Origin: Scatophagus argus | Taxonomy: Eukaryota > Chordata > Actinopteri > Scatophagidae | Direction: 5' to 3' | DNA: 64,000 nucleotides | Assembly (NCBI RefSeq): GCF_020382885.2 | Contig: NC_058513.1 | Location: forward strand, 18,377,641-18,441,640 | Shown: one piece after another, positions 11,003 to 24,636 of the stretch | Numbering within the stretch: position 1 is the first letter of the stretch | Layout of the letters: the number at the start of each line of letters is the position of its first letter | Notes under the pieces: model-generated | What the model was told of the DNA's origin: nothing | What the model saw: only the letters and a program-made list of their open reading frames with translations | Databases searched by the model: none | Position numbers and translations under genes: made by a program

Positions 11003-14000
11003 TCAGTCCCCCAAGATGACTTTGACAAAGGTAGCCACGTCGGTCTCTTTGGCCTCATGGGAGGTGAAGAAGGGATGTTGCTGAGGACGAGAAGGACATG
11101 AATTTAGTCAGACAGCACGAGAGGATCAGCTCAGTGTGACCACAGCTGTGAGGGAGAGGATGGAAATAAAGGTCTCAGTGCGCCCTCTAGTGTCTGATTA
11201 GCTGTGTCACAAGGTACATGCAGGTGAAGCTCGCAGGTAAGCGCAATAAAGACAACAAAACAGACACAACAAAACACAACTGAAGGATTTTAAATTTAAA
11301 TTAAAAGTTGAACACTCACCATGAGTTCTGTGTAAGTCGGCCGCTCTTTGGAAACTTTCTTTAAGCTGCAGAAGCGAAAAGCAACACAGAGTGACTCATC
11401 ACTGACACCACAGACGTTTAATAAACTGACTCCTTCACTTTCAGCTTTGCTTCACCTGATAACAAGCTTATCGCACTGTGACCACAGATCCAGTTTTACT
11501 CCCTGGAATACAATCAAACACCGTCGAGCGTCGCGAGTCACACAAGCACTCGTGACTAAAGCACTGAGGTGTGGATCTGACTGTAAGCAGCTAGCTGCTG
11601 TCTGTTCTCGGTTCCTTCTCTACACACCTGAGGAGCCCTCTGACTCAGCGTCAAACCAGCAGAGCTGAAACGATCAGTCCATCAACACACAATCAGTCTC
11701 CGTCTACTCTGATGGCTCCAGCTTCTTAAATGTCATTTACAACAGTAAGTGTAAAGTCTTTGGCTTTTTGGACTGTTGGTTGGACTAAAGAGGAAGAATT
11801 TACAAATTAAATATGATGCTGTACTGAGGAAGTTGAAAAGTAGCGACAAGTGTTGTTATTCTAACCTATCAGAACGAGACAACACAACAACAACAGACCA
11901 ACAAAAGGTCGGCTGAAGCCCTCAGCTGGGATCAACACACATTTCTGTCTGAATTTACTGTGGCTTTGCTGAACGACTCTGCTGGCATCGGCCAAAGAGA
12001 TCAGCCTTGAGTGAGTGAGTGTGTGTGTGTATGGTGTGTGTGTGTGTGTGTGTGTGTACAGTAAAAAATGTGCAGCCGAAACGTTTTGTGGACCAAAACT
12101 GGGACGAAGCAACAGAAAACAAGACGCACCACTGAGAGGTGAAGTCCACAAACTCGGCAGAGAACTGGTCGGCAGGAAGCTGGGGCGAAGGTTCTTCCAC
12201 CACCTGCTTCAGCTGCTGGAAGGGCGTGCCCCACGAGTCGTACGGGAAGCGCAGGATGGCGAGCTCGATCTGAGCCACGGAGAGAGAAAAACAAGTCACT
12301 CACACGACAGCCGAGGAGCTCACCTCTACCTGCTGACACACCTGCTGACCTCACAGGTGAGTGAATACCTTCCAGTGTTTCACCTGATGCCTTCACTGTG
12401 TGTTCACACATTATGCAGTGTGTGTTTCTCCCTCTCCCCGCCACCCGATTCAAACCAAGCTCTTCACTTTGGGGCTGTTTTAAGGCTCTCGAGTGCAGCT
12501 CTCGAGACGTCACAGACACTCCAACAATCACCCAAAGTCGGCTGCTCACCAGCTCTGATGAAATCTTGAGACTTAAAAAACTCCCTCCCGCCACTTAATT
12601 CATCATGAAACAAAAGCTTTAGCATCCTCATTGCCATTCAAGTTAGACCAGCGCTGGAACGTTCGCTGCTCATCCATAAAAGCCGAAGCCAGAGGACGAG
12701 CCAGGCTGAAATGAGGGGAAATTGCCGCAGATGAATCCAAAAAAGTCAAAATATTCTCTGGTCCGAATTGGAAATGTGCAAATGAGAAAGCTCTGAATAT
12801 TTAACAACACGTAATAAAATGTCCAGTGCCAGTCTTTCGTCAGTCTTTCATTTAGAAAAACTGAAATGAATAAATTCAGGAGAGTGTGCTTGAGACGGAA
12901 AGTTTCCCAGTGCAAAGTTACCGTGAAATAAAAGTTCAGAATTTTTACCATCGTGATCCCTAAACTCCAGATGTCAGACTTGACGTTGTAGCCTTTCTGG
13001 TTCGTCTCGGGGTTGATCCTCTCGGGCTGTGGGGACACAAAGTCAGATGATGTCACACTTAAGGAGCGGTTGTCAGGGACGACCTGCACACCTCCCACAC
13101 ACACACACACACACAGTGCTGACCTGGCCCTAAAACCCACTCAGCCAATCAGCAGCAGAGCACACGTGGTTAAAATGTAACCGGGTTCATTAAGTGTGTG
13201 GATGATGACGAGAGACAAAGAGCCTCAGTTAAAAAAGGCTTTTCATGCCGTCCCGGTCAACTGCTCAGAGCAAAGATCTTTCTATCTGACTATGAAGCGA
13301 GGGACGTCCGTCTGTCCTGCGAACGTCTTGAGACTGTCCATCCGATCCAATTCCCGTGTGGTCATCGACAGCTAGCACAACGCTAACTGCTGTTCTCTTC
13401 CAGTGGCTAATATAAACTATAAGTTTGGAAACGACTGTGTTTTCAGTTTGAGTTTAAAAAGAAGCACCTGGTTTGTCAGTTGGAAAGCAGTTTAAGTCTT
13501 TTCCTCGGGTGTCTTCCTGCTTACCGCCATGTAGGGTTTGCAGCCAGCGTCCATGGTTTTGGCCACGGAGTCGACCAGGTAGCCGCTGATGCCAAAGTCG
13601 CACATCTTCACTTGGCCCTGAGTGTTGATCAGCACGTTGGAGGGCTTCACATCTGCGACGACAAGAACACAACGAACAAGCCTGTAATGGCCGCCGTCAC
13701 ACTCGACGCCGCGCTGTGGTCACACTGTGTGACCCTTTTTTTGTCACTTATAATCTTTGTGAGAGATGGCTTGGTGCTTCGAGGCAACAGAAGCCACACA
13801 GTGGTCACAGCGGCAAGACAGAGGTTTGACACAGGAAGGATTATCCAATGGCTGACAGCGTTTGCAGGTTAAGGCTCCTTCACCACAGTTAATGTGTCAT
13901 GGTGGTTTCAAAAGGAAATGAATGCAAACCAAAACCTGCTTGAAAGCTCAGACAAACGATATATCATATAAACATGGCAGCATTCATGACTTCTATTTAA

Positions 14001-16572
14001 TGATGTGCCACATGCAGAAACACCAGAATGGTCCTTTAATTAGAGACAGCATGCAGGCAGAAAGAAAAAGAAAGAAGGAAGGAAGGCAGCTCAGTGCATC
14101 TGTGTGGTGACGCATCACACGAGTGGATACTGACACTCTGCCTCTGAGGGCTTTAATGGCTTCCACTCAGGCTCTTACCTCTGTGTATGACTTGCAGATT
14201 GCTGTGCAGATGCTCCAAAGCTTTTACTATCTGTAATAACAAAGCTCATTAATAAGCAAATGAGAGTTACATAACAAATATCTGTCATTAAGCCTCCATT
14301 GCCTGACAAAATGCTTTCTGAATGGTTCGCGTTATGTTCAGGGTGTTTAGCGTGAACCCACTGAGACGGCAATTTTTCCCAGGATGTCCTCGGGGATGGT
14401 CAGGCCCTTCTCGATCACTTGCTTGTAGAACTTGTCCAGGGAGGTGTCCATCAGCTCCATGCAGATCCAGACGTCGCCCTGGCAACGCACAGACACATTT
14501 GGAGAGAGATCAGGAAAAATGGCCAAAAAACAAAGAAAAAGAAAGAACCGCGATGCATTCCAGACAGACGGGAAGTGAGAGAATTTTTTCTACGTTTCAG
14601 TCACGATGAGGAAATCCTGAACATCCACTCGCTCCTGCAGGAAGTCATCTGAGAAAACCTTCAGTCTAGTCTGTCACACGGGCTTAAACTGGTTTAATTA
14701 CATGCAGTCAGGAACATGATTCACTTCATCACAGTTAATTTTATGACATCAGACAGTCTGGCTGATTCTGACTCGTCCCTCCAAGTTCACACTCAGAGTT
14801 CACCCTAAACTCGAAAACACTTCCTCTTTCCTCTTACCTGCAGCGCTACATCCTGTGCACCTACTCTGGTGTGAGCTGTTCTCACAACAGCAACGTCTGT
14901 TTTCAGAAACCACGACTCAAGATAATCCAGACACTTTCCTTCTGCACGGTGACACTACAAGAAAACAGTTCCCAGCTGAAGCTGCCCACAACCAGGTCTC
15001 TGGATTATCTCGAGAGGCCTGGTCAAAGGTATTTCTTGGCTCTGTGACCACAGCACGTGAAGAGCCATCTTGTTCCGTTATATTCAACAGAAATCAGACG
15101 TCTCTACAGCTGATGTCTCAAAAACTCTGCAGTAAAGTAAAACGAACCAAACTGTCCCTCTGAAATAATCTCAGCATGTTACCTCTCTGAACAGCGCTCC
15201 GTAGAAGGTGACGGTGTAGAAACAGTCCACCGTCCTCATGGAGATGTCCAGGTCCATGAGCAGCCTCTTCTGCTCCTGAGTGTTCACTGTGGCCCGAATC
15301 CGCTGAGGGAGGACGGCAGGAGACATGAAGGTTCATCATGACAAGCAGAACCCTTACAGCTGCACACACTGGGTCAAAGACGGGACACAATCAAGATTTT
15401 TCTGCTTGATTTTCTTTGTCATCTTATCGTCCGTCTTGATGGGAATCTACCCAGTGGGGCACTTGATCTTACAAAGTTTCTCTGGCCAAGATAAAATTCG
15501 AAGATATCTCAGATATTATCTGCATCAACAAGCACCTGAAGCTCAGTGTCATCAAACCAGTGAGCTCATGGTGGACCACAAAGCTTCACATATGGATGAT
15601 GCTACAAAGAAGCTTCATTATTTTATCCTGTGAGACATCTGGGTGATGTTGTTTCATAGTTAGTGTGGGAATTTTTGAGTTATGGCTAAACAAAGCGACC
15701 TTCAACCTTCAAAGTTTCATCACTTCATCTTTGAGCCCAAGTGGACATTCGTGTCCTGAGACATCGTATTGAGGATGGGGCTCCCGGCCGAGCAGGACCG
15801 CCGCTCACCTTCACAGCCATGATCAGGCCACTGGGCACGTGCCTCATCTTGTCCACCACGCCGTACGCTCCCCGGCCGAGCTCGCAGATCTTCTCCAGGT
15901 CATCTGCCTTCACCTCGAAATTCTGCTCCGGACGCGACGAGAGAGCGACATGAGAGGAGGACACAAAGACAGGTCAAAACCGAACGGAGCTGTGAGGACA
16001 GAGACTCTGTGAGAACCGGTCGGCTGACCGTCGGCACTCTCCACTCCTTCACAGATTCTGCTTTATGTTATTCAAGCACAAAAAACAAAACATAAAGCAA
16101 TCACTTTGACTTCGGGCTAATTTGAGCACAGAAAAAGCAGGCACTTCTGCCAATGGAAAATTCCACTTATTTGATGAGTTTAAAATAAATATTTTTACTG
16201 CCTGATGTGCAATAAAAGGCATTCCAGTCTCCCCACAATCAGAAGTGTTCAATTCGGCCGTAATGTTCAGCGGGCCGTTCTTTACGGCACACAGACCCTT
16301 CATTAAGCCAGCGTCTGCGCCGAGCGAGCGTGAGACCTCACTGAGGCACAAGCACACCAGGAGGAGGAAAAAGCAAACAGTGAGGAGTTACGTAAGAGCG
16401 CGAGGTAAGAGGAAAAAATAAAACCCTGAATGGGACTGGGAAGATAAAAGAAAAACGACACCAGAATGAGTCCAAGAAATGAGGCAAAGGAATAAAATTA
16501 CCTTCTCCCCGATGGTTACGCACGCTTTCGAATCCAAATCTCTGGGGGGTCTGAAAAACACACACACGCACG

Positions 16573-16642
<70 letters not shown>

Positions 16643-19600
16643 GGCTTTTGATTACATTTCAACTGTTTCAATTTGATGTGTGAGGAGGCAGCAACAGTTA
16701 AAGGAACCTGAAGGGTGAACACACACGTTCGATGTTAAGAGTCCAGACAACATAAACAATCAAAGTAAAATACACAAGTGACGTCTATTTGCACTTTTCA
16801 CAATGATGACGAGCAAAAGGGAGGAAATGAACACCTGAATGTCGGAGCTGCATTAGCAGAAAATCGAAACAGAATTTAAGCAAACTGAACATTCGGTCTA
16901 AAAGGTCTACGAAGGTGTGTGTGGAACAGGAAGTGATGTAACGAGGCGTGGCGGTGAACTCACCCAGCGGCAGGAGGAGGCTGCTCAAACACCTCCTTGG
17001 AGAGCTTGAGCACCGGCTTCCTCTTACCTGGAAACACACGAGACAAGAGAACATCATCAGGTCACGACGCCACAAACTGTTCATGTTCTGTGGACTAATC
17101 GATCAATCAACAGAATTTTGGGGCATCCTCTAAATAATCAGATGGGCAAACGTGATCGATGCACTGAATCAACACTTTCAGCAATTCAACCACTTTAAGT
17201 TTAACTTTAAGTGACAAAAGCCAACAGGGCTGCAGCTAACAGCTGTTTTCATTATCAACTGATCTGCTGATTATTTTCTCAAGCTGTTCATTCTGTCTAG
17301 ATTTGTTTGAAAAATCAAACTCATCAACGACAAATGTCCTCAGGTCTACTGAAACTCATCTGGTCGGGAAGCCCCAGAACAGTTTAGTCTGAACGAGGCC
17401 GACTGACGGGACTCCAGAGAGGACGAAGTCGCCAGCAGCCGAGTGTAACGCAAGACGAAGGTCAACTTAACTTCTTAACGGCAGTCAGTGTATCTGTATT
17501 CATCCTGCCAAGCCCATCACACGAACTCACATCAAATGAGCACCAAATTCACATTAAAATTTAAGAGACTTCAGTCCAAGCTTAACAACATTCAGACTCA
17601 GCTGTGATTTCCTGCAGGGAAAAGCAGTCTGCATGCATCTGCACTCAGTAGCAAAGCACCGATGGTTTCCTGCTTCTCCCAGAGCTCACAGCAGCCATCA
17701 GACACTTCAGAACTCCCACTGATGCAAAATGACTCAAACTTCCTGCAGCCATCAGTCTAAACACACACCAACACACCACATCCCTCATGCATCGCATCCA
17801 GTCTGCAGTTTCTATTGTAAATCCCCTGTTGATATAGCAACAGCAGCAGCGGCAGAAGCTCCGTCTCATCAGTGACACTTACGGTGGGGTGCAGTAAGTG
17901 ACTCCAGATCCTAATTGAATGTAAGTGGTGCTGAAAGCAAGATGAAGAAGTAGAAAAAGAAGTAGAAGAAGAAGAGGAGGTCTGACAGCCCAGGTGTGCT
18001 CGCTCCATGTGGAGGTGCTGCACTGACGTTCTAACGGCTGAGCGCCTTGTTAACGTTGCGTCACGAGTTCCTGTGTGTGTGTGTGTGTGTGTGTAGGACT
18101 GCCTTGTCTCCAGACAGCAGCTGGCTCAAACCTCCTCAGACCAGTTTGTAGCAGCTGAAGCCAGTTAGCTGGTTCTAGGAAACGTGCACACAGACCTGAG
18201 GCCTCATTAACCGCCTGTCCCTAAGCGTCAAAGACAGGAAAAGTCCTCTGTTCATGTCACGGATGTTACAGAAACTCATGGCCGCATCCTGCCACACCTC
18301 ACACCTCGTATGTGAACTTAAGGAATGCTAAACGTAAGCTCAGCTCTGCAGCCGGCACTCGTCCCGTCACGTCTGTTCCTGTGTTTACAGTGTACGTGAG
18401 ACTGCCGGTATCCATGACAACAGCTGTCTCATGGGTGTCACTGGCTAGCTAACTTACTAAGGTGGACAAGACGAGACAGGCTTTCAGTTTTAGCTCTCAG
18501 GAGTCACTGGCAAAAATCGTCTCTGGAGGGTAACATCAGTGTTACAGAGTATTTCACGGCTCGTGTCCTCCAGCCTCACTGTCACGACCTCCGGACCCGC
18601 CAGCGGTGGTGCTGCCCTGTGCGGCAGTTAGGCTGAAGTTAGGACGCAGTCTATGGGGAATTCCTCAGTTCTAGTTAGGAAACTAGTTAGGAAATGTTTC
18701 TTTAGGGCCAAAGATCCTACATGTCATCCTAAACTGAGTTGATGAGCAGCCATCTTGGATCTCCCATGAGACATCACAACATATATTTTTTGTTTTGTTT
18801 TTTGAAGGCTTGGAAACGTGTGACTCGGAGCAGCTGAGCGGCTTTAATTTAACATTTAAAGTCACCCCACTGCGCCCCACCCACTGACGTCATAACATGC
18901 TATTAGAAGTAAAACTGAAGGTGTGTCACTCTGAGAGACGAGGAGCAGCGCCAGAGGAATATCTGGAATTCCTCACATTGCTGTCTTGTGGGAAAATACA
19001 AGCACATGTAGCTGTGGACGCATCTGTCAGTCAAAACGCTGTCAAGAAAGGCAGAACAACAGAACAAACATACACACACGCACACACAGTGTGTCCAGGA
19101 GTGTCCTGGTCTGTTCAAACAGGGTGTGACTCTGCTCTGCTATGCGGCCCTCGACCGGCGGCCTCTTGCTGCCTGCCTCCTGGTCTCCACTTTCCAAAGC
19201 TGCTTTGTTGCACTAAAATGTCAGTTGAGCCCCTCCTACATGCATTTACACAGACAACAATAGGAACTGGAAACCAACACTGTGCTAACAGATCCATAAG
19301 CAACACACACTGAAAACCAGAGAGCAGTCGGAGGGAACACCTGCACCGAGCCCGCACCACAAACACGCTGGGTGGCTCTCACGCCGTCCCGCTTCAACCG
19401 AGCGAGAAAATCACGCTCACGGTTCACGTCAGCTTTAATTTTGCAAAACATGAAGTGAGACGCACTCGTGACCCGCCAAGTCAGAGCCATTTAAATGCAG
19501 CACGCAGCTGCAGTGCTGCCTATAATTGGCAGTCACATGGAAACACAATCAAATGTGAAGGATCAATTAGAGTTAACACGCGTGTCAACAGTGCGTGGTT

Positions 19601-22600
19601 TGCACAACACATCAGAAAATAATCGGCTCCTCTTGTCCTGCGTTCTAACTTCCCTCCAGTCGGACTCATGACAACCCGGTTATGAACAAACAGGATCGAG
19701 GAAAAAACAAACGTGACGACTCCAGCAGAAGCAACTACAGGAGCCACATGAAGACAGAGGATAAATAAAAACTTTGTCGGACTGACGGCGAACAGCATCA
19801 GAACAAAAGATTCAGCGTGTGATTACAGTGAAGCCACAGCATCTTTTCTCTTCGTCTGCCTCACAGCCTTCACTGAGATCATGAGACAAGAGGCTCCTCG
19901 AAGGAACGAGGCAGACGTGGACCCACGGTGCTGTTCAGTCCACACGACTCCAGCTGTCCCGGCAGGCCTGCTGTGGGCTGCAGGCACCGAGTCACACGTC
20001 AGAGGAGGCAGGTATCGGCCTGCTGCAGGCTGTGGCGATGATGCAAGCTGACATGCGGCTCGGCGAGACATGCACAATCACACGCTTCAACCAACGGAAA
20101 CACTGGATTCAGTGTCTGCAGGGCTGCTCGGAAACCTGCTGCTGGCGAGAAGAAAAGGGGAGAAGAGCAGAGGGAGGTGGAGGAGGAGGTGGCTGGGGGT
20201 CGGAGGGGCGGAGGATTATGTAATCTCTGTGGCTGGCAGGAAGAAGCAGGCTCTCCCATAATCCAACGCAGTGTTGGCTGAAACAATTAGCCAATGAATC
20301 GATGAGTCAATCCACTCGGCTGTCATTTCGATAATTCAGTTTAAACTCAGTTCAGCCAAAATTTCTCTGATTGAAACAAAACATTCAGAGATTATGATCT
20401 GACATTTGACACATTCATCCCTGAATCACGAGAACGCTGGCAGATTCGAGATAACAAAAATGGCGGCAGACTCTTTGTCCTGTTGCAGGTTTTTCTGTGG
20501 GACTTTGGTGTTGTGCAGCTGATCTGGGACTCCTGACTCCTGTTTGCCTTTAAAAATCCACTCCAGGCCCACACACTCACACACACACACACTCACACAC
20601 ACACACACACACACACACAGCTGTTAACTGCAGCAAACTTTGTCTTCTAGTTGCTGTCGGCTCCTCGATGTCACTTCCTTTGAGCATCAAGCAACTGAAA
20701 TATTTCCTATGAAAACTGCTGGGAACTCGTTGGACTGCTGAGTCACTGAACAACTGCATCAGCACTAACACTGTATTTAAAGGTTACAGCTGAGGGGCAA
20801 ATCAGACCTGTCAGCATAGCTATTTCAGCTGGACGGCAGAAGTGGACTGGAAGTTCAGAAATAATTCTGATAAATGATATTATGATACCACTCGAGAACA
20901 GTATGCACTCAAGTAGCACAAATGTGCTTAGTTAAGATCCACCAAGCTGACTAGGAAACATGGCGAGCAAATAAAAATATCTCATTTCAGATGTCCTCCA
21001 GATCATGTTGCACAACTCGGTTGCATGATTCCTTCCCTGTTCTTGCTGAGCTCAGCATCAGACTTGCATGCTGTGGTAGGCCATGTGGCTTAATTAAAAG
21101 CAGCAGTACACATCATTCCTGGTGATTTGCAGCACATGAGCTCAAGTATGCACTGAGATGCCAGAGTGTGGCCACAGGAGATGGAGGTCTGCGCTCCCAG
21201 TTTCCGCCACGCCCGCTACGAGCGTGCAATGTGCCTCGTCGTGCACGTGTGTCAGTCAGGGAGCAGTGAAAGGAAAAGCATCGCCGACAGAGTGCGTCAT
21301 GCAGAAAGCCTCGGCGTGGAGGGCAGGTGATGCCCTGCTGCTAACCCACACATGCACCCAGCCTGGAATCCCAACCATGCCAAGAATTCCTCAATGGAAT
21401 TCCACAGAGTCAGAGGAAGGCAGCTCGATCACCGCAGTGAGACAGGACACAGGACACAGACAGCAGCACGGGGACATGGGGGGACGGGGGAGGATGGGGA
21501 GGGGGGGACTCACAGCAAAAAAGATTTGAAAATAACTCCGACTCCCTCCGACCGCTCTGGCAGCTTGTGAGATACTCTACACTTCCAAAGATGGCAGCTC
21601 CTTTAGGTTTCAGCTGTCAGAGGCTCCTTTGGGAATCGTGTCATCACCACTGCACTTCCTGTGCGCTCGGCTCGGCAACTCTGCATGCGAGTAAGTCTAC
21701 CGCAACCCTGAACACACACTGACAGTCTGACCTGTGTGTGCTGTGTGTCTGCATCGTCCTCATGCACTCGTCCTGCCGCTGTGACCCGGAGACAAAGTCC
21801 TGGTATGTGCCAGGTGCAGTGATTCTCAAAGTCCATCACGTGAAGGAGCCTTCGGTCCACATGCATCCAGATGTGCGTATCACACACGGCTCACCCGACT
21901 CACAGCTTCAGAAACACGAGGAAATCGAGTCTAACTCACACAAAGGAGTCAGTGAGAGACAGACAAACTGGTTCCAGCTTCTTACATGTAAAGATTTGCT
22001 CATTTTTGTCATGTATGAGTCTCTGGGAGATTACGATGAGCGTGTTTTCAGTGTTTTATAGACTAAATGTTTAATCGTGAAGCTGGAGCCCGACGTGAAA
22101 GCATGTGAACATACGAGTCCACATCTGTCACTTTACTCTACAACAACTCGACTAACTTATTGGGTAACATCTCCAGAAGATTTTGAGCAGGGCTCAGGCC
22201 CGAGACGAACGCCATCACGTGATCAGATGGCTCCACAGACCGAGAGCCCCTCGCACTCAAGCACAGGCCTTCATCTGCATATCACTGAGTCACTGCTGCA
22301 GCCTGAAACAGATCTGAGAACAGACGTAAACTCAAATGAAACTGCAGTGTGCGCAGGACAACACGTCCAGCGAGCACACACGGAACACACAACAACACAG
22401 AGAACTGCTTTTCTCTGCTTCACGTCCAAATTCATGGTGAGTTTTCACTATTTTCTCACTTAAACTATTCACCAACCGCGTATCAGCTGAGGTGAATCAG
22501 TTATGCAAATAATGTGCAGCCCCACCTGCCAGCAGCACATATAAAATCTAAAACCTTCCGCTGGCTTTTAACAGGCCTCTTTTCTTTCTAGATGCACTCA

Positions 22601-24595
22601 CAAAACCAATTTACTGAAATTCTTTCTTTGCCGAAGTGCTAATTGGAGCTCGTGATGAGTCGTTTTATTCTGCGCCTGCAGAAAACACAAAAAAAGCAAA
22701 CAGGTGTAAAACCTGCTGACTGCTGCCGAATGTCAGCACGAACAGCAGCTTCAACAGTTTTAAAATTCAGCCCAGAGAAAACAGCCGCCGGTGCAGCCGC
22801 TTTGCTGAACTGTGGAGCGAAATGTTGCTAAATTCTTGTTGTGCTTACATGAAGTGTTGTGTCCAGCCCAGACCCCACTGAGCAAACAGACCTCACCAAA
22901 GAGCTGCACTCTGCAGGCGCTTCCCAGACAATCAAAAACGTGAGATTTAATGTAGAGAAAAGAACACGTGCATCAAGAAGCGACACCTCTCCCCCCATCC
23001 TCACCTCCAACCTCACCTCATCCTCACCCCCACCCTCGTCCTCATCACACTTCAGCAGTGAAATCTGGAAACCTGCTGCCATCACGACCACGACGGTTAC
23101 TGCAGGCTGAATGGCAGCTGGCACTTATGTGTCTCAGCACACACTCATTTGTTCTGCAGCTTTACTGTAAAAATAGAAGCCACAGTGAAAACCTCTGCAT
23201 GTGACAAAGCTGAAACAAGCAGGAAAAAATGTTCTGAATACTGTTGCTCGTTCTTGCCGACACAGAAGTGGCTGCAGTGCTCACTGAGTCAACCCCCCCA
23301 CTCTGAAAAGACAAGTACAGTTAGTGGATCAGCCGAACAATTCGACTGTTATTGCAGCAAAAAAAGGCCTGGAACGGGACCAACAGTCGGCCAGTCGAAA
23401 CAGCAAATTTAGTATCCACGCAGCTGAAAACGCAGCCTGCTTTTGCATGACAAACGGGACGTTTGTGCAGGGGCGCGAGGGCCAGCCGGGGCTGCAGGGG
23501 GACGTGAGCTGGGAGGGCAGCCGCCAGCCGAGCGCACCGCAGCACTCGGCACGGCTCGGCACGGCTCGGCACGGCTCGGCACGGCACACAATGTGAGGGC
23601 AAAAACCGTCCGGGAAGGACCTGAGGAGGGGAAGACTTAACGTGCATCTGTGCCAAATGATATGAGAATAGACGGAAAGCAGCAGGACGCTGAAGTGACT
23701 GAGCTTCGCCTGCTGTGGTTTAAATAAAACACAAGAGCATGAAGCTTATTTTAGCTTTGCAGATTTGTGCTCGCTTCCTTCAGTAGATTTAACTGTTAAT
23801 GCAGTTTGATCACTACGCCTCGAATCCAAAACCATCAACTGCCACAAGCTGGCGTCAAATGATTTTTGTTCAGTTAAAGTTCAGCTGCTCGTGTTGAGAC
23901 AACATTTAACAACTTTGGCTTCTTTTCACAAACGAAAAAAAGGGTTTTGGACAAATTCCCGCTTTACTTTTATCTTAAACCTACTTTAACTTATTTGATT
24001 TCCACTTGGAGGCAGTGCAACAAGCTGAAAACACAACCCTGACATGTTATCATCTCATTAAGCTCAGAGGCCAAGGTCCAAAACCAAAACATACTCAGTT
24101 TACAGTGACATAAAACTGAAATAAGCTGCAGAAGCTGAAACCAACAGACTGATAAACAATTTTTGTCAGTTAATTTTATTGCTGCAACTGTCTGCTGATT
24201 ATTTGCTCAATTTATCATTTAGAAAACAGTGAAAATTACCAAATAAGCAGGCTGGAACAGCACACGTCCGCCATCTTTACTTCACTTACTATCTTTACTG
24301 AGTATCAAAACAGAAGAAAAAAAATGAAGAGCGAATCAAACGTCCTGTCGATTGATCAGCACTTAGATTTGCGCGAGCCGTTTTCTGATAAACACGAGTG
24401 AGTGATAAGAGAATCCTGCTGCCAGTAAAGTCTCATTCATCTCCAAACAATCAAAAAATGTCTGTGCATTATTCATCACAAGATGAACTGGCTGCAACAA
24501 CACACTTCCTCTGTGTAGGTGGGTGGACAATTGACTGTACCAAACAAACAGTGAGAGGCTCTGACCATCAGGGGCTCTGTGGCCTACCTGTGTGT

Positions 24596-24636
<41 letters not shown>

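Noticed and set aside
12001-12594. 197- and 184-codon frames on both strands over map2k6 exon 10
   Set aside because: Driven by the exon's GC content and the CA repeat; only the MKK6 frame is conserved.
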